Part shown: in pieces, positions 16,785 to 25,401 of the stretch | Position numbering within the stretch: position 1 is the stretch's first letter | Layout: every line of letters begins with the position of its first letter | NCBI RefSeq assembly: GCF_051020515.1 | Contig: NZ_CP194857.1 | Location: 2,046,001 to 2,110,000 of the forward strand | Length of the DNA: 64,000 bases | Reading direction: 5' to 3' | Origin: CALKWS01 sp051020515 | GTDB lineage: Bacteria; Actinomycetota; Actinomycetes; Actinomycetales; Beutenbergiaceae | Position numbers and translations under genes: made by a program | Notes under the pieces: model-generated | What the model saw: the letters and a program-made list of their open reading frames with translations, nothing else | The model's database searches: none | What the model was told of the DNA's origin: nothing

Positions 16785-18413
16785 ATGGCAAAGATGATTG
16801 CTTTCGACGAGGAGGCTCGTCGCGGTATGGAGCGTGGACTGAACGTCCTCGCCGATACCGTGAAGGTCACCCTCGGCCCCAGGGGCCGCAACGTCGTTCT
16901 GGAGAAGAAGTGGGGCGCCCCCACGATCACCAACGACGGCGTGTCCATCGCCAAGGAGATCGAGCTCGACGAGCCGTACGAGAAGATCGGCGCTGAACTC
17001 GTCAAGGAGGTCGCCAAGAAGACCGATGACGTGGCCGGCGACGGCACCACCACCGCCACCGTGCTCGCCCAGGCGCTCGTGCGCGAGGGCCTGCGCAACG
17101 TGGCCGCCGGTGCCAACCCGATCGCGCTGAAGCGCGGCATCGAGAAGGCCGTTGAGGCCGTGACCGAGTCGCTGCTCAGCAACGCCACCGAGATCGAGAC
17201 CAAGGAGCAGATCGCCGCCACCGCGGGGATCTCCGCCGGTGACCCGGCCATCGGTGAACTGATCGCCGAGGCCATGGACAAGGTCGGCAACGAGGGTGTC
17301 ATCACCGTCGAGGAGTCCCAGGCCCTGGGCCTGGAGCTCGAGCTGACCGAGGGTATGCGCTTCGACAAGGGCTTCCTGTCCGCATACTTCGTGACCGACC
17401 AGGAGCGTCAGGAGGCCGTCCTCGAGGACGCCTACGTGCTGCTGGTGGAGTCCAAGATCACCAACGTCAAGGACCTGCTGCCGCTGCTGGAGAAGGTCAT
17501 CCAGTCCGGCAAGCCGCTGATCATCATCTCCGAGGACGTCGAGGGCGAAGCCCTGGCGACCCTGGTGGTGAACAAGATCCGTGGCACCTTCAAGTCCGTG
17601 GCCGTCAAGGCCCCCGGCTTCGGTGACCGCCGCAAGGCGATGCTGAACGACATGGCCATCCTCACCGGTGGTCAGGTCATCTCCGAGACCGTGGGTCTGT
17701 CCCTGGAGAACGCCACCCTGGACATGCTGGGCCAGGCCCGCAAGGTGGTTGTCACCAAGGACGAGACCACGATCGTCGAGGGTGCCGGCGAGGCCGACGC
17801 GATCGAGGGCCGGGTCAACCAGATCCGCGCCGAGATCGAGAACTCCGACTCCGACTACGACCGCGAGAAGCTCCAGGAGCGCCTGGCCAAGCTCGCCGGT
17901 GGTGTGGCCGTCATCCGTGCGGGTGCCGCCACGGAGGTGGAGCTCAAGGAGCGCAAGCACCGCATCGAGGACGCCGTGCGTAACGCCAAGGCTGCTGTGG
18001 AAGAGGGCATCGTCGCCGGTGGTGGCGTGGCCCTGATCCAGGCCGCCGCCCGGGCGTTCGAGGGCCTGACCCTCGAAGCGGACGAGGCGACCGGGGCGAA
18101 CATCGTCAAGGTGGCCGTGGACGCGCCGCTGAAGCAGATCGCCGTGAACGCCGGCCTCGAGGGCGGCGTCGTGGTGGAGCGGGTGCGTGGGTTGGAGAAC
18201 AACCACGGCCTGAACGCCGCCACCGGTGAGTACGAGGACCTGCTCGCCGCAGGCATCGCCGACCCGGTCAAGGTGACCCGCTCTGCACTGCAGAACGCCT
18301 CCTCGATCGCCGGTCTGTTCCTCACCACCGAGGCCATCGTGGCCGACAAGCCGGAGCCGCCCTCGGCCCCGGCCGGCGGTGGCGAGCCGGACATGGGCGG
18401 CATGGGCTTCTGA
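16785..18413 (+). CDS. groEL: Chaperonin GroEL
   Basis: The ATG at 16785 is preceded by AGGAGGA. The 542-residue protein aligns throughout with the 60-kDa chaperonin: the G-D-G-T-T-T ATP-binding segment near residue 86, the conserved N-terminus A-K-M-I-A-F-D-E and a Gly/Met-rich C-terminus (G-G-M-G-F). It refolds proteins in the cytoplasm with GroES. No groES precedes it, so this is a stand-alone groEL copy, as is common in actinobacteria, which often have a second groES-groEL operon. Two CIRCE boxes upstream and a strong terminator downstream show it is a monocistronic heat-shock unit. Very strong codon bias fits high expression. Confidence 0.98.
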   Translation: MAKMIAFDEEARRGMERGLNVLADTVKVTLGPRGRNVVLEKKWGAPTITNDGVSIAKEIELDEPYEKIGAELVKEVAKKTDDVAGDGTTTATVLAQALVREGLRNVAAGANPIALKRGIEKAVEAVTESLLSNATEIETKEQIAATAGISAGDPAIGELIAEAMDKVGNEGVITVEESQALGLELELTEGMRFDKGFLSAYFVTDQERQEAVLEDAYVLLVESKITNVKDLLPLLEKVIQSGKPLIIISEDVEGEALATLVVNKIRGTFKSVAVKAPGFGDRRKAMLNDMAILTGGQVISETVGLSLENATLDMLGQARKVVVTKDETTIVEGAGEADAIEGRVNQIRAEIENSDSDYDREKLQERLAKLAGGVAVIRAGAATEVELKERKHRIEDAVRNAKAAVEEGIVAGGGVALIQAAARAFEGLTLEADEATGANIVKVAVDAPLKQIAVNAGLEGGVVVERVRGLENNHGLNAATGEYEDLLAAGIADPVKVTRSALQNASSIAGLFLTTEAIVADKPEPPSAPAGGGEPDMGGMGF

Positions 18414-18453
18414 TCTGACCGATCAGATGCTCGGCTGACCAGCTGAAACACAC

Positions 18454-18486
18454 ACGGCCCCCGATCCCTCGTGGATCGGGGGCCGT
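18454..18486 (+). terminator. Rho-independent-like terminator of groEL
   Basis: A perfect 14-bp stem (18454-18467 with 18473-18486) closes a 5-base loop, 40 bases after the groEL stop. A T-poor tail follows (TGTGGTTT), as is usual in high-GC actinomycetes. Confidence 0.88.
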
Positions 18487-18575
18487 TGTGGTTTCTGACG
18501 GGATCGTTGCTGGCCAGGATCGACGCGACATTGAGCGGACTCGCGCACGGGGGTCGCGCACAGGGGGTGCTGTGC

Positions 18576-19540
18576 TCAGGGCGTGGAGGTGAGGGTGGCC
18601 AGTTCGGCGCGCAGGTTCGCCCGGGCCGCCTCCTGCCACAACTCCCGGCCTCGGTCAGTGCGGTAGAGGGGCTCCAGTTCCAGCAGATGGCGGACGACGG
18701 CGGTGCGCCCCTTGATGAAGTCGGCGTGCGGCACGTGGGAGTACTCCGCGCGCACGTCGCGGGCGTAGCGCCGGTATCCGGTCGCCTCGCGGGCGAGGAC
18801 GGCCAAGTCGGCATCGCAGAGCAGTGCGCCGTGGTGGTCACCCGGTTCGGGGGAGTGGGTGCGGGTGAGGAGTACCAGTCGGGCGACTTCCTCGATGCGG
18901 TCGCTCGGGAGGGCCTCGGGACCCAGCGCCTCGGGCCCGAGTTCGGCGCGGGCCAGGTCGGCGCTGGCCTGCTCGTCCTCACCGGGGACACCGTCGTAGA
19001 CCGCGTCGTGGAACCAGGCGGCCAGCACCACTGGCAGCGGGGCAGGATCCGGGTCGCACAGCAGGTCCAGGGCCGCGAGCACATCACGTAGATGGCGCAG
19101 GTCGTGATAGCGCCGGTGCGGCTGCGCCCAGCGTTCGATCAGATCCGCGCCCAGGGCAACTGCCGCCGGTACTGGACCTGACGCGCCACGGTGAGTTACG
19201 TCGTCGTCGGGCCTGTCCTGCCAGCGTTCGACCGTGCTGCCCCAGAACGCGCTCAGCACGCGACGCAGCGTCTCGGGGCGGTCGCGCGCCGGAATCCGCA
19301 GGCCGGAGTTCCGTAGCCGGCGGATCAACTCGCGCCCACTGACCGCGATCGCGCCCCGGGCCACCAGGTCGTCATAACGGTGGGCGGGCACGTCGTAGTG
19401 GTCCATGTCGAAGGCCTGCTCGGGAAGGCCGGCACGGGTGGCGAAGTCGTGCAGTTCCTCCAGGGACTGATCGGAGACCAGAGGTGAGCGAACACCGTGC
19501 CGTGGGCCGGCCAGGTGGGCGGATCGATGAGGATAGCCAC
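18576..19540 (-). pseudogene. DUF4031 plus HD-domain protein, one-base frameshift
   Basis: The protein begins at a GTG (19540) with M-A-I-L-I-D-P-P-T-W-P, the DUF4031 start. The frame slips near 19478-19484; one added base joins it to the rest, which continues with the DUF4031 tail (R-Y-D-D-L-V, G-R-E-L-I-R-R-L) and then an HD-type metal phosphohydrolase domain. That domain shows H-R-R-Y-H-D-L-R-H, W-F-H-D-A-V-Y-D and D-A-D-L-A-V-L. The restored length is about 321 residues. The fusion suggests a hydrolase for a small phosphorylated or nucleotide substrate, but its target is unknown. The break is probably an assembly indel. Confidence 0.82.
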
Positions 19541-19610
19541 CCCTTCAGCCTAAGTCCGCGCCGGAGGAGGGGTGTGCCCCGCTACGCCCCGCCGCTCTAC
19601 GCCCGCCGCT

Positions 19611-19904
19611 CTACGCCCGCCGGGCAGACCCCGGCAGCAGCCCCTCAGCGCGCAGGCCCAGCCGCAATGCCGTCGACAGGTGGCGGGAGCCCCCGAGCCG
19701 TCTCAACTCCGCCAGTGCGGTGCCGTTCGCAAGCGCTCGATAGTCGCCGTAGCGCACCGCCTCGATCGCCCGCAGCACGGCCAGACCGTGGGTATCCAGC
19801 GCACTGTGGCCGGTGTCGGCCAGGGGTACGAGCACCCCATCAGCCGGACGTCCCCCTGGCATGCCACGGGCCCGGCCGTAGTGGCCGGGTGTGGGGCGGG
19901 GCAT
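19611..19904 (-). CDS. Small hypothetical protein
   Basis: The 97-codon frame starts with an ATG directly abutting the stop of the upstream HNH gene, which suggests translational coupling. The product is basic, has no membrane segment and no recognised domain. The middle (D-T-H-G-L-A-V-L-R-A-I-E-A-V-R-Y-G-D-Y) looks helical and like genuine protein. Codon use agrees with its neighbours. It could still be a chance frame, so confidence is moderate. Confidence 0.45.
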   Translation of the reverse strand: MPRPTPGHYGRARGMPGGRPADGVLVPLADTGHSALDTHGLAVLRAIEAVRYGDYRALANGTALAELRRLGGSRHLSTALRLGLRAEGLLPGSARRA

Positions 19905-21245
19905 TCAGGTATGCCAGGTGACCCCGGTGGGTGTGACGGTGGCGGTCAGACCATTGCTGTGCACGTGGGTGTGGTGGCGTTGGCACAGCAGGGCTCCGTT
20001 GTCCAGGTCGGTGGGTCCGCCGTGGGCCCAGAACTGGACGTGATGGGCTTGGCACCATTGAGCAGGGATCGTGCAGCCGGGGAACGAACACCCCTTATCG
20101 CGATGCCACAGGGCTCGCTGTTGGGCGCGGGTGAACAGGCGCTCATCACGGCCCTGATCGAGGATTTCGCCCTCGGTGCCCAGCACCGCGGGGATGATCG
20201 AGGCATCGCAGGCCATGCGCCGCACGGTTTCAGGGGAGAGCACCTGCCCGGTCATCGTGATGCCGGCGCCGTTGGTCTTGGACTGTAGGTCACTTAGGGG
20301 GATGGTGATGAATACTTGGGCCTTGGTGGTCTGGGGGGTTCCCTCGGGGGCGGCTACGCCCCGTTGGATGATGGTGACCAGGGCGTCGGCCCGGCGGCGG
20401 GGTGCGCTGCGCGGATCGGGGGTGCCGTCCTCGGCCGGCTGCGGTTTGGACAGCGCTGACAAGGTGGCGTCGATGATGGCCGCCCCTTCAGGGTCGAGGA
20501 AGACCCGGTACTCGGTCATCCCGCCGGCTGCGGGCAGGGTGTAGAGGGCTCGCCGGATCCGTTGCCCGTTCTCTTCGGCTTCCAAGTCCTTGGGTGGTTT
20601 GATGGTTCGCCGTGCCCGGCGCAGCAGGAGCGACAACTGCCGGTCGGTCCACCCGCACCGGCGCACCGGTGTCCCCCCTTCGGCGGCATCCCCGTCGTCG
20701 CCCCCGGCGTGGTTTTCGTCGTTCTTGTCGTTCTTCGGGTCCGAATGTTCGACCTGATCGGCTGCGCCTTCATTGATCGTCTTCATCGTGGTGGCAAGCG
20801 CCTCGACGTCGGAGATCGGTTCCACCTCGTCGTGGAACTGAATGATCGCGGAGACCTTGGAGGTGCTGATCAGCCCGGCATCGAACCCGGCAAGGGTGTT
20901 CTCCACACCGGGTGAGGGATTGTTGATCGTTTCGGCGATGCGCGCGGTGTGGATCGCTTGCCCCCGCGGTGGCGCCGGAGCGTACCGGCTCGCCACCTTG
21001 ACCAGGTAGTCCACCGCCGTCATTCCCTGGCCTGCCGGCAACCCGCGAGAGATCGCTTCGGCCACGGCGTGTGCCTCCAACCGGGCCACCTCGTGGCGGA
21101 TCCGACCCGCCTGCGCCAGCGCCTCGCCCAGATCGGACTCACCCACCCGCCACCACCCACCGGCAGCAATCTCCCCAACAACCGAAGCGACCTGAGCCAA
21201 CGCGGCCGGTGCCTGGATCATCGGTGGGACCTGGGTGATGGACAT
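19905..21245 (-). CDS. DUF222 / HNH endonuclease signature protein (13E12-like)
   Basis: The 446-residue protein has an N-terminal helical DUF222 region (about residues 30-330), interrupted by an acidic low-complexity stretch near 165-195, and a C-terminal HNH domain. In the latter, C-S-F-P-G-C, C-Q-A-H-H-V and L-C-Q-R-H-H-T-H-V-H carry the metal and catalytic histidines. This architecture is abundant and often multicopy in actinobacteria, including the mycobacterial 13E12 repeat family. Nuclease function is likely from the motif but the biological role is not known. Confidence 0.92.
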   Translation of the reverse strand: MSITQVPPMIQAPAALAQVASVVGEIAAGGWWRVGESDLGEALAQAGRIRHEVARLEAHAVAEAISRGLPAGQGMTAVDYLVKVASRYAPAPPRGQAIHTARIAETINNPSPGVENTLAGFDAGLISTSKVSAIIQFHDEVEPISDVEALATTMKTINEGAADQVEHSDPKNDKNDENHAGGDDGDAAEGGTPVRRCGWTDRQLSLLLRRARRTIKPPKDLEAEENGQRIRRALYTLPAAGGMTEYRVFLDPEGAAIIDATLSALSKPQPAEDGTPDPRSAPRRRADALVTIIQRGVAAPEGTPQTTKAQVFITIPLSDLQSKTNGAGITMTGQVLSPETVRRMACDASIIPAVLGTEGEILDQGRDERLFTRAQQRALWHRDKGCSFPGCTIPAQWCQAHHVQFWAHGGPTDLDNGALLCQRHHTHVHSNGLTATVTPTGVTWHT

Positions 21246-21557
21246 GACACGAACCTACAACCCACCTCCGACAAACGTTCGAATCGTTTTGGCGCTGTGG
21301 ATAGCGGTTCATAACGGGTGATGCTGTGGATGTCCGTCCTGAAAATGTCCTCGCCTCCAGACCCGGATCTAGCGTCAACCTTCGATTCGCGGCGGTCGCA
21401 CCACGGTCTGGCGGTCGCATCCGGGGCTGGCGTCCACACCCGCATCCGTCATCCACAGCCGCCGCGTCGGGGACAACACGAACAGCCGGCGCAGGCATAG
21501 CGTGCCGGGCACCACCGGGTGACGATCCCGGACCCCAACCAGCAGGAGGCGCAGCCC
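21246..21557. other. 312-bp intergenic region without a recognised gene
   Basis: This stretch separates the divergent HNH and WXG100 genes and probably holds both promoters. An AAACG-N7-CGTTT inverted repeat (21273-21289) lies just upstream of the HNH start. No convincing coding frame or RNA was seen. The last bases hold the AGGAGG ribosome binding site of the WXG100 gene. Confidence 0.6.
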
Positions 21558-21848
21558 ATGTCCCGATTCGAAGTCGATACCGAGGAGGTCGCCCGCGCGG
21601 CCTCGGCCGCGGGTCGCTCCGCCACCGCGATCAACACCGAGGTCGCCAACATGTTCCGGATCCTCACCGCGCTGCAATCGGCCTGGCGGGGTAGTGCCTC
21701 CGCGGCATTCGCCTCCCTCGCCCAGGAGTGGCGTGGCACCCAGCAACAGGTGGAAGCCAACCTTCAGCGGATCAGTGAGGCGCTGGCCTCGAGTGCTCAG
21801 CATTACAGCGACGTCGAGAGTTCCACGACTCACCTGTTCCGCAGGTGA
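21558..21848 (+). CDS. WXG100 family type VII secretion target
   Basis: The ATG at 21558 follows AGGAGG; an upstream in-frame ATG at 21519 is less likely. The 96-residue product is a helical hairpin with the W-R-G (WXG) turn near residue 45, the family length being about 100. EsxA/EsxB-like proteins are exported as dimers by ESX/type VII systems. No ESX core gene (EccC, EccD) and no partner WXG100 gene is present in the window, so this is an orphan copy. The C-terminus (H-Y-S-D-V-E-S-S-T-T-H-L-F) may carry the export signal, which usually has Y-x3-D/E; Y-S-D-V-E fits. Confidence 0.9.
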   Translation: MSRFEVDTEEVARAASAAGRSATAINTEVANMFRILTALQSAWRGSASAAFASLAQEWRGTQQQVEANLQRISEALASSAQHYSDVESSTTHLFRR

Positions 21849-21857
21849 GGACGGGGC

Positions 21858-21905
21858 AGTCGCGGAGTCGCGGAGTCGCGGAGTCGTGGAGTCGTGGAGT
21901 CGTGG
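21858..21905. repeat. Six tandem 8-bp repeats
   Basis: The unit AGTCGCGG occurs three times, then AGTCGTGG three times, with no spacer. It begins 10 bases after the stop of the WXG100 gene and lies in a 288-bp region with no recognised gene before the IMPase gene. Such arrays are prone to slippage. Confidence 0.95.
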
Positions 21906-22136
21906 TGCCGCCTCGGTCGTCCGCCTTCGGGCCCGCGCCCTGCTCGTCAGCTCACGGCGCTCCGTCCGTCAGCGCCCGCCGCCCCCATCCGTCGCATCTG
22001 CCGCCGCCTCTGCGCACCGGCCGCCTCGTCGTCCGCCCGTCTTCGGGTCCGCCGCCGCGCCTTCTGCCATACCGGCAGCCCTGTCCTTCCCACCCGCCAG
22101 TTTGGTCCCTCCGCCCGAACCTGGCAGGTTTGAGGT

Positions 22137-22922
22137 ATGGAGACCGAGGAGATCCTTGACCTGCTGCGCCAAGCCGCGGATGAGGTGATCATCCCCCGCT
22201 TCCGCGCGCTCAGCGAGGAGCAGGTTCAGGAGAAGAGCCCCGGCGACCTGGTGACCGTGGCCGACCGCGAAGCCGAGATCTTCCTCACCAAGGAACTGCA
22301 GGACGCCTACCCCGACGCCGCGGTGCTGGGGGAGGAGGCCAGTTCGATCGACCCCCGCGTTCTGGAGCGCGCCAGCCAGGCGCCGCACGTCTTCACGATC
22401 GACCCGGTCGACGGCACCCGCAACTTCGTGGAGGGCTCACCCGATTACGCCGTGATGGTCGGCGAGGTGCGGAACGGGCAGACAGTGCGCTCCTGGATCT
22501 ACCAGCCCCAGCACCAGCGTGCCTATGTCGCCGAGGCCGGTGCCGGCGCCTGGTGCAACGGGGAGCGGCTCAAGCCCCTGGACCCGCCTGCCGAGCCGGG
22601 GCAACTGGTCGGCGCCACCTCCAACCACAGACTCCTGAAGCGGCCACCGCAGGACCTCGCGCCGTTGGAAGAGGCGTGGTGGTCGTGCGGGATCGACTAC
22701 CCGCGCCTGGCCAGCGGCGAGGTGGACTACCTGGTGTACAAGAACGACTGGCCCTGGGACCACGTGCCCGGCGCGTTGTTGGTGGCCGAGGTCGGAGGAG
22801 CCACGGGCCGGCTGGATGGCAGTGCCTACGACCTGGTCACGAGGAGACCGTGGGTGTTGACCACCGCGAGCCGGCAGGTGATGGGAGCGGTCGGAGCAGC
22901 GCTGGCTGCCGTAGTGGGATGA
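22137..22922 (+). CDS. Inositol monophosphatase family protein
   Basis: The 261-residue protein has the three metal-binding motifs of the family: G-E-E-A (about residue 64), I-D-P-V-D-G-T-R-N-F (about 87-96) and W-D-H-V-P-G-A near residue 209. Mg2+-dependent phosphatases of this family act on inositol phosphates, histidinol phosphate, fructose bisphosphate or PAP; which one applies here is unclear. Its stop overlaps the start of the next gene in an ATGA arrangement, so it is co-translated with an MBL-fold hydrolase. Confidence 0.92.
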   Translation: METEEILDLLRQAADEVIIPRFRALSEEQVQEKSPGDLVTVADREAEIFLTKELQDAYPDAAVLGEEASSIDPRVLERASQAPHVFTIDPVDGTRNFVEGSPDYAVMVGEVRNGQTVRSWIYQPQHQRAYVAEAGAGAWCNGERLKPLDPPAEPGQLVGATSNHRLLKRPPQDLAPLEEAWWSCGIDYPRLASGEVDYLVYKNDWPWDHVPGALLVAEVGGATGRLDGSAYDLVTRRPWVLTTASRQVMGAVGAALAAVVG

Positions 22923-23761
22923 ACGACGACGGCGCCCGCCCGGCCGGCGAGGACGCGTCGCGACGGACCTGGCACAGCCAAGGGACCCAGCGCACCCGGC
23001 GCGCCTGGGTCCACCCAGCCCCGGGCCTCGCCGTGACCCACAGCCGCCTGGACCACACCGCCAGCGTGATCCTGACCCGCGAAGAATCATCCGGTGCCGC
23101 CTCCGCCCTGGTGGTCGACCCGTGCTGGGCCCCGGAGGAGTTGGACGCGCTCGCCGCGGACGTGCGCACCTGGGGCCTGGATGTGGTCGCCGGGTTCGCC
23201 ACCCACGCCCACTACGACCATGTGCTGTGGCACCCGGACTTGGGTGATGTGCCGCGCTGGGCCTCGCCCGGGACCGCCCGGCTCGCGCGTACCCACGCCG
23301 AGGACAACCGCACCGGGCTGCGCGCCTCCGTGGCAGGTTGGACCCCCGAGTTGCTCGACTTGGTCGGGGCCGTGCGTGCGTTCCCGACTGAGGATCACCT
23401 GCGGGACTGGGCCGAGGTCATCGTGCACGATGCGCATAGCACCGGCCATGCCGCGCTCTGGCTCTCCCAACCTCAGGTACTGATCGCTGGCGACATGCTC
23501 AGTGACATCGAGATCCCGATGTTCGCGGAGACCGGTGCCCAGGCCTATCTCGACGGTCTTCAGGCGCTGCGCCCCTACGCCCACGCCGCGCAGGTGCTGA
23601 TCCCCGGCCACGGCACGATAACCGATCAGGGTGCAAGCCGATGGGCTGCTGATCAGCGTTACGTCGAGGACCTGCTCGCCGGCCGCGAGAGCGCCGACCC
23701 TCGCCTCGACACCGAGTCCAACCGCGGCCACCACGCCCACAATCTCGCTGCGTTGGACTGA
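22919..23761 (+). CDS. MBL fold metallo-hydrolase
   Basis: The ATG at 22919 overlaps the IMPase stop. The 280-residue protein shows the zinc-binding T-H-A-H-Y-D-H motif near residue 99, a second His region (H-S-T-G-H-A) and G-D-M-L-S-D, completing a beta-lactamase-fold dinuclear site, then G-H-G-T near the end. No signal peptide is seen, so it is probably cytoplasmic. The substrate is unknown. The coupling to the phosphatase gene suggests a shared process. Confidence 0.88.
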   Translation: MNDDGARPAGEDASRRTWHSQGTQRTRRAWVHPAPGLAVTHSRLDHTASVILTREESSGAASALVVDPCWAPEELDALAADVRTWGLDVVAGFATHAHYDHVLWHPDLGDVPRWASPGTARLARTHAEDNRTGLRASVAGWTPELLDLVGAVRAFPTEDHLRDWAEVIVHDAHSTGHAALWLSQPQVLIAGDMLSDIEIPMFAETGAQAYLDGLQALRPYAHAAQVLIPGHGTITDQGASRWAADQRYVEDLLAGRESADPRLDTESNRGHHAHNLAALD

Positions 23762-23814
23762 CCGCTGGCTCGCTGTGCTGTGCTTGGGTGACCCTGCGCT
23801 GGCTGTAAAGCGCT

Positions 23815-23822
23815 GGTTTGAC
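23815..23822. repeat. Left 8-bp target site duplication of IS element
   Basis: The sequence GGTTTGAC directly abuts the left inverted repeat and recurs exactly at 25295-25302 after the right inverted repeat. An 8-bp duplication is the hallmark of ISL3-family insertion. Confidence 0.95.
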
Positions 23823-25294
23823 GGCTCTTCCGGTTTGAGGGTGCGTTGAGGGGCTGATCAGGCGGCGTGGTGGGCCTGGGAGCAGGTGGGCCTTGGGTGA
23901 GGATTGGAGGTGCTAACCAGTCCGATCCAAACACCCAAGGCCCGCGATGAAATCTACCTGCTCTGCCGCTGTTTCTGGTTGCCCTGTTGCTGATGTCATC
24001 TGTCGCACCGCGGAGTTGGACCTGATGATCACCGGGGCCAGCATCGACGCCGCAGACGTCACCATCATCCAGGCCCGACCGCGCCAGGGGTTGCCGTTCT
24101 GCCCGTCCTGCGGGGCCGAAGGGGTCCTGCGGGATCACGTGGTGCGGGTGCTGACCGACGTACCGGTGGCCGGCCATCCCACCAGGTTGCACGTGAGCCT
24201 GCCTCGCTATCGGTGCACCGGGACCCAGTGCCCGCAGCGGATCTTCCAGCAACGGCTGGACTGCGCCGCGGTGGGGGCCAAGACCACCAACCGGTGCACC
24301 CGGTGGATCCTGCAGCGCTTGGCGATCGACAAGATGAGCATCAGCGCCGTGGCCCGGGCCCTGGGACTGGGATGGGACCTGGTCAATAACCTCGCGGTCG
24401 ATGCCGCCCGCACCCTGGTCTATGACGACCCGACCCACCTGGAAGGGGTGCGGATCTTGGGGGTCGATGAGCACAAGTGGAAACACGTGCGCGGCGGCGG
24501 TGAGGACTCGTATGTCACGATCCTGGTAGATCTGACCCCCACGATCGAGGGCACCGGGCCGGCGCGGCTGCTGGATGTGCAAGCAGGCCGTTCGGCGACG
24601 GTACTCACCGACTGGTTGGCCGAGCACACCCAGGAGTTCCGCGACCGCATCGAGGTGGTCACCATGGATGGCTTCACCGGCTATCACAGCGCCACCAAAG
24701 AAGCACTGCCGCAGGCCACACCGGTGATGGACCCCTTCCACACGGTGCAACTGGCTGGGGAGAAACTCACCGTCTGTCGTCAGCGCCTGCAGCAGCAGAT
24801 CCACGGCCACCGGGGCCGCAAGGAGAACCTGCTCTACCGCGGCCGGCGAACACTGCTGACCCGGCAGTCGCTACTGACCGATGAGCAGATCGCCCGACTG
24901 CAGCGGCTGTTCGCCGAACACGAGGACCACGCGGCCTTGGAGGTCTCCTGGCACATCTACCAGGACATCATCAGCGCCTACCAACACCCAGATCCGGCCG
25001 CCGGCAAGAAGCGCATGCAGGCCCTCATCACCAGGCTCCGGCGCGGGCTACCCGAGGGGCTGGAGGAACTCGCTCAACTCGGCCGCACGCTCTGGCGCAA
25101 ACGAGACCAGATCCTGGCGTTCTTCGACCGTGGCGGAGCCTCCAACGGCCCCGTCGAAGCGATCAACGGACGCCTCGAAGCCCTACGCGGCATCGCCCTA
25201 GGGTTCCGCAACTTCGACCACTACGTCCTGCGCTGCCTACTGCACTCCGGCCAACTGGCGACCCGGATCAATGCACTCTAAAACCGGAAGAGCC
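23823..25294 (+). mobile_element. Complete ISL3-family insertion sequence (1472 bp)
   Basis: The left inverted repeat begins at 23823 and the right one ends at 25294. The outer 14 bases (GGCTCTTCCGGTTT) match perfectly and similarity extends to about 27 bases with three mismatches. An 8-bp direct duplication flanks the element on both sides, and the single transposase frame is intact. The element is inserted between the MBL hydrolase gene and an SDR gene and disrupts no recognised gene. Confidence 0.96.
23947..25281 (+). CDS. ISL3 family transposase
   Basis: The 444-residue protein has an N-terminal zinc-finger region (F-C-P-S-C near residue 54 and a second Cys pair near R-C-T-G-T-Q-C), a helix-turn-helix region, and the DDE catalytic residues in I-L-G-V-D-E-H-K-W, V-T-M-D-G-F and V-E-A-I-N-G-R-L. 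It fills nearly the whole insertion sequence and its stop meets the right inverted repeat. The frame is undamaged, so the element may be active. Confidence 0.96.
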   Translation: MKSTCSAAVSGCPVADVICRTAELDLMITGASIDAADVTIIQARPRQGLPFCPSCGAEGVLRDHVVRVLTDVPVAGHPTRLHVSLPRYRCTGTQCPQRIFQQRLDCAAVGAKTTNRCTRWILQRLAIDKMSISAVARALGLGWDLVNNLAVDAARTLVYDDPTHLEGVRILGVDEHKWKHVRGGGEDSYVTILVDLTPTIEGTGPARLLDVQAGRSATVLTDWLAEHTQEFRDRIEVVTMDGFTGYHSATKEALPQATPVMDPFHTVQLAGEKLTVCRQRLQQQIHGHRGRKENLLYRGRRTLLTRQSLLTDEQIARLQRLFAEHEDHAALEVSWHIYQDIISAYQHPDPAAGKKRMQALITRLRRGLPEGLEELAQLGRTLWRKRDQILAFFDRGGASNGPVEAINGRLEALRGIALGFRNFDHYVLRCLLHSGQLATRINAL

Positions 25295-25302
25295 GGTTTG
25301 AC
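25295..25302. repeat. Right 8-bp target site duplication of IS element
   Basis: This is the second copy of GGTTTGAC, directly after the right inverted repeat, identical to 23815-23822. Joining the flanks across one copy gives the uninterrupted pre-insertion site. Confidence 0.95.
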
Positions 25303-25401
25303 CGCGGATTCGCTTCGCTCTGGTGCGCTGACTGTGGTTGCGTCTCACTCCGCCGACCCGACTGCGGGCTGGCTGCGCCGTCCCGACTGCGGGCGGCGCG
25401 G

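Noticed and set aside
16644..18206. A very long open frame on the strand opposite groEL
   Set aside because: It mirrors groEL codon bias in GC-rich DNA; the translation is low-complexity His/Gly/Leu/Asp-rich and matches no family. The groEL frame is certain.
19905..21245. The HNH gene as part of a prophage or restriction island
   Set aside because: DUF222/HNH proteins are dispersed in actinobacterial chromosomes and no phage or methylase gene is nearby.
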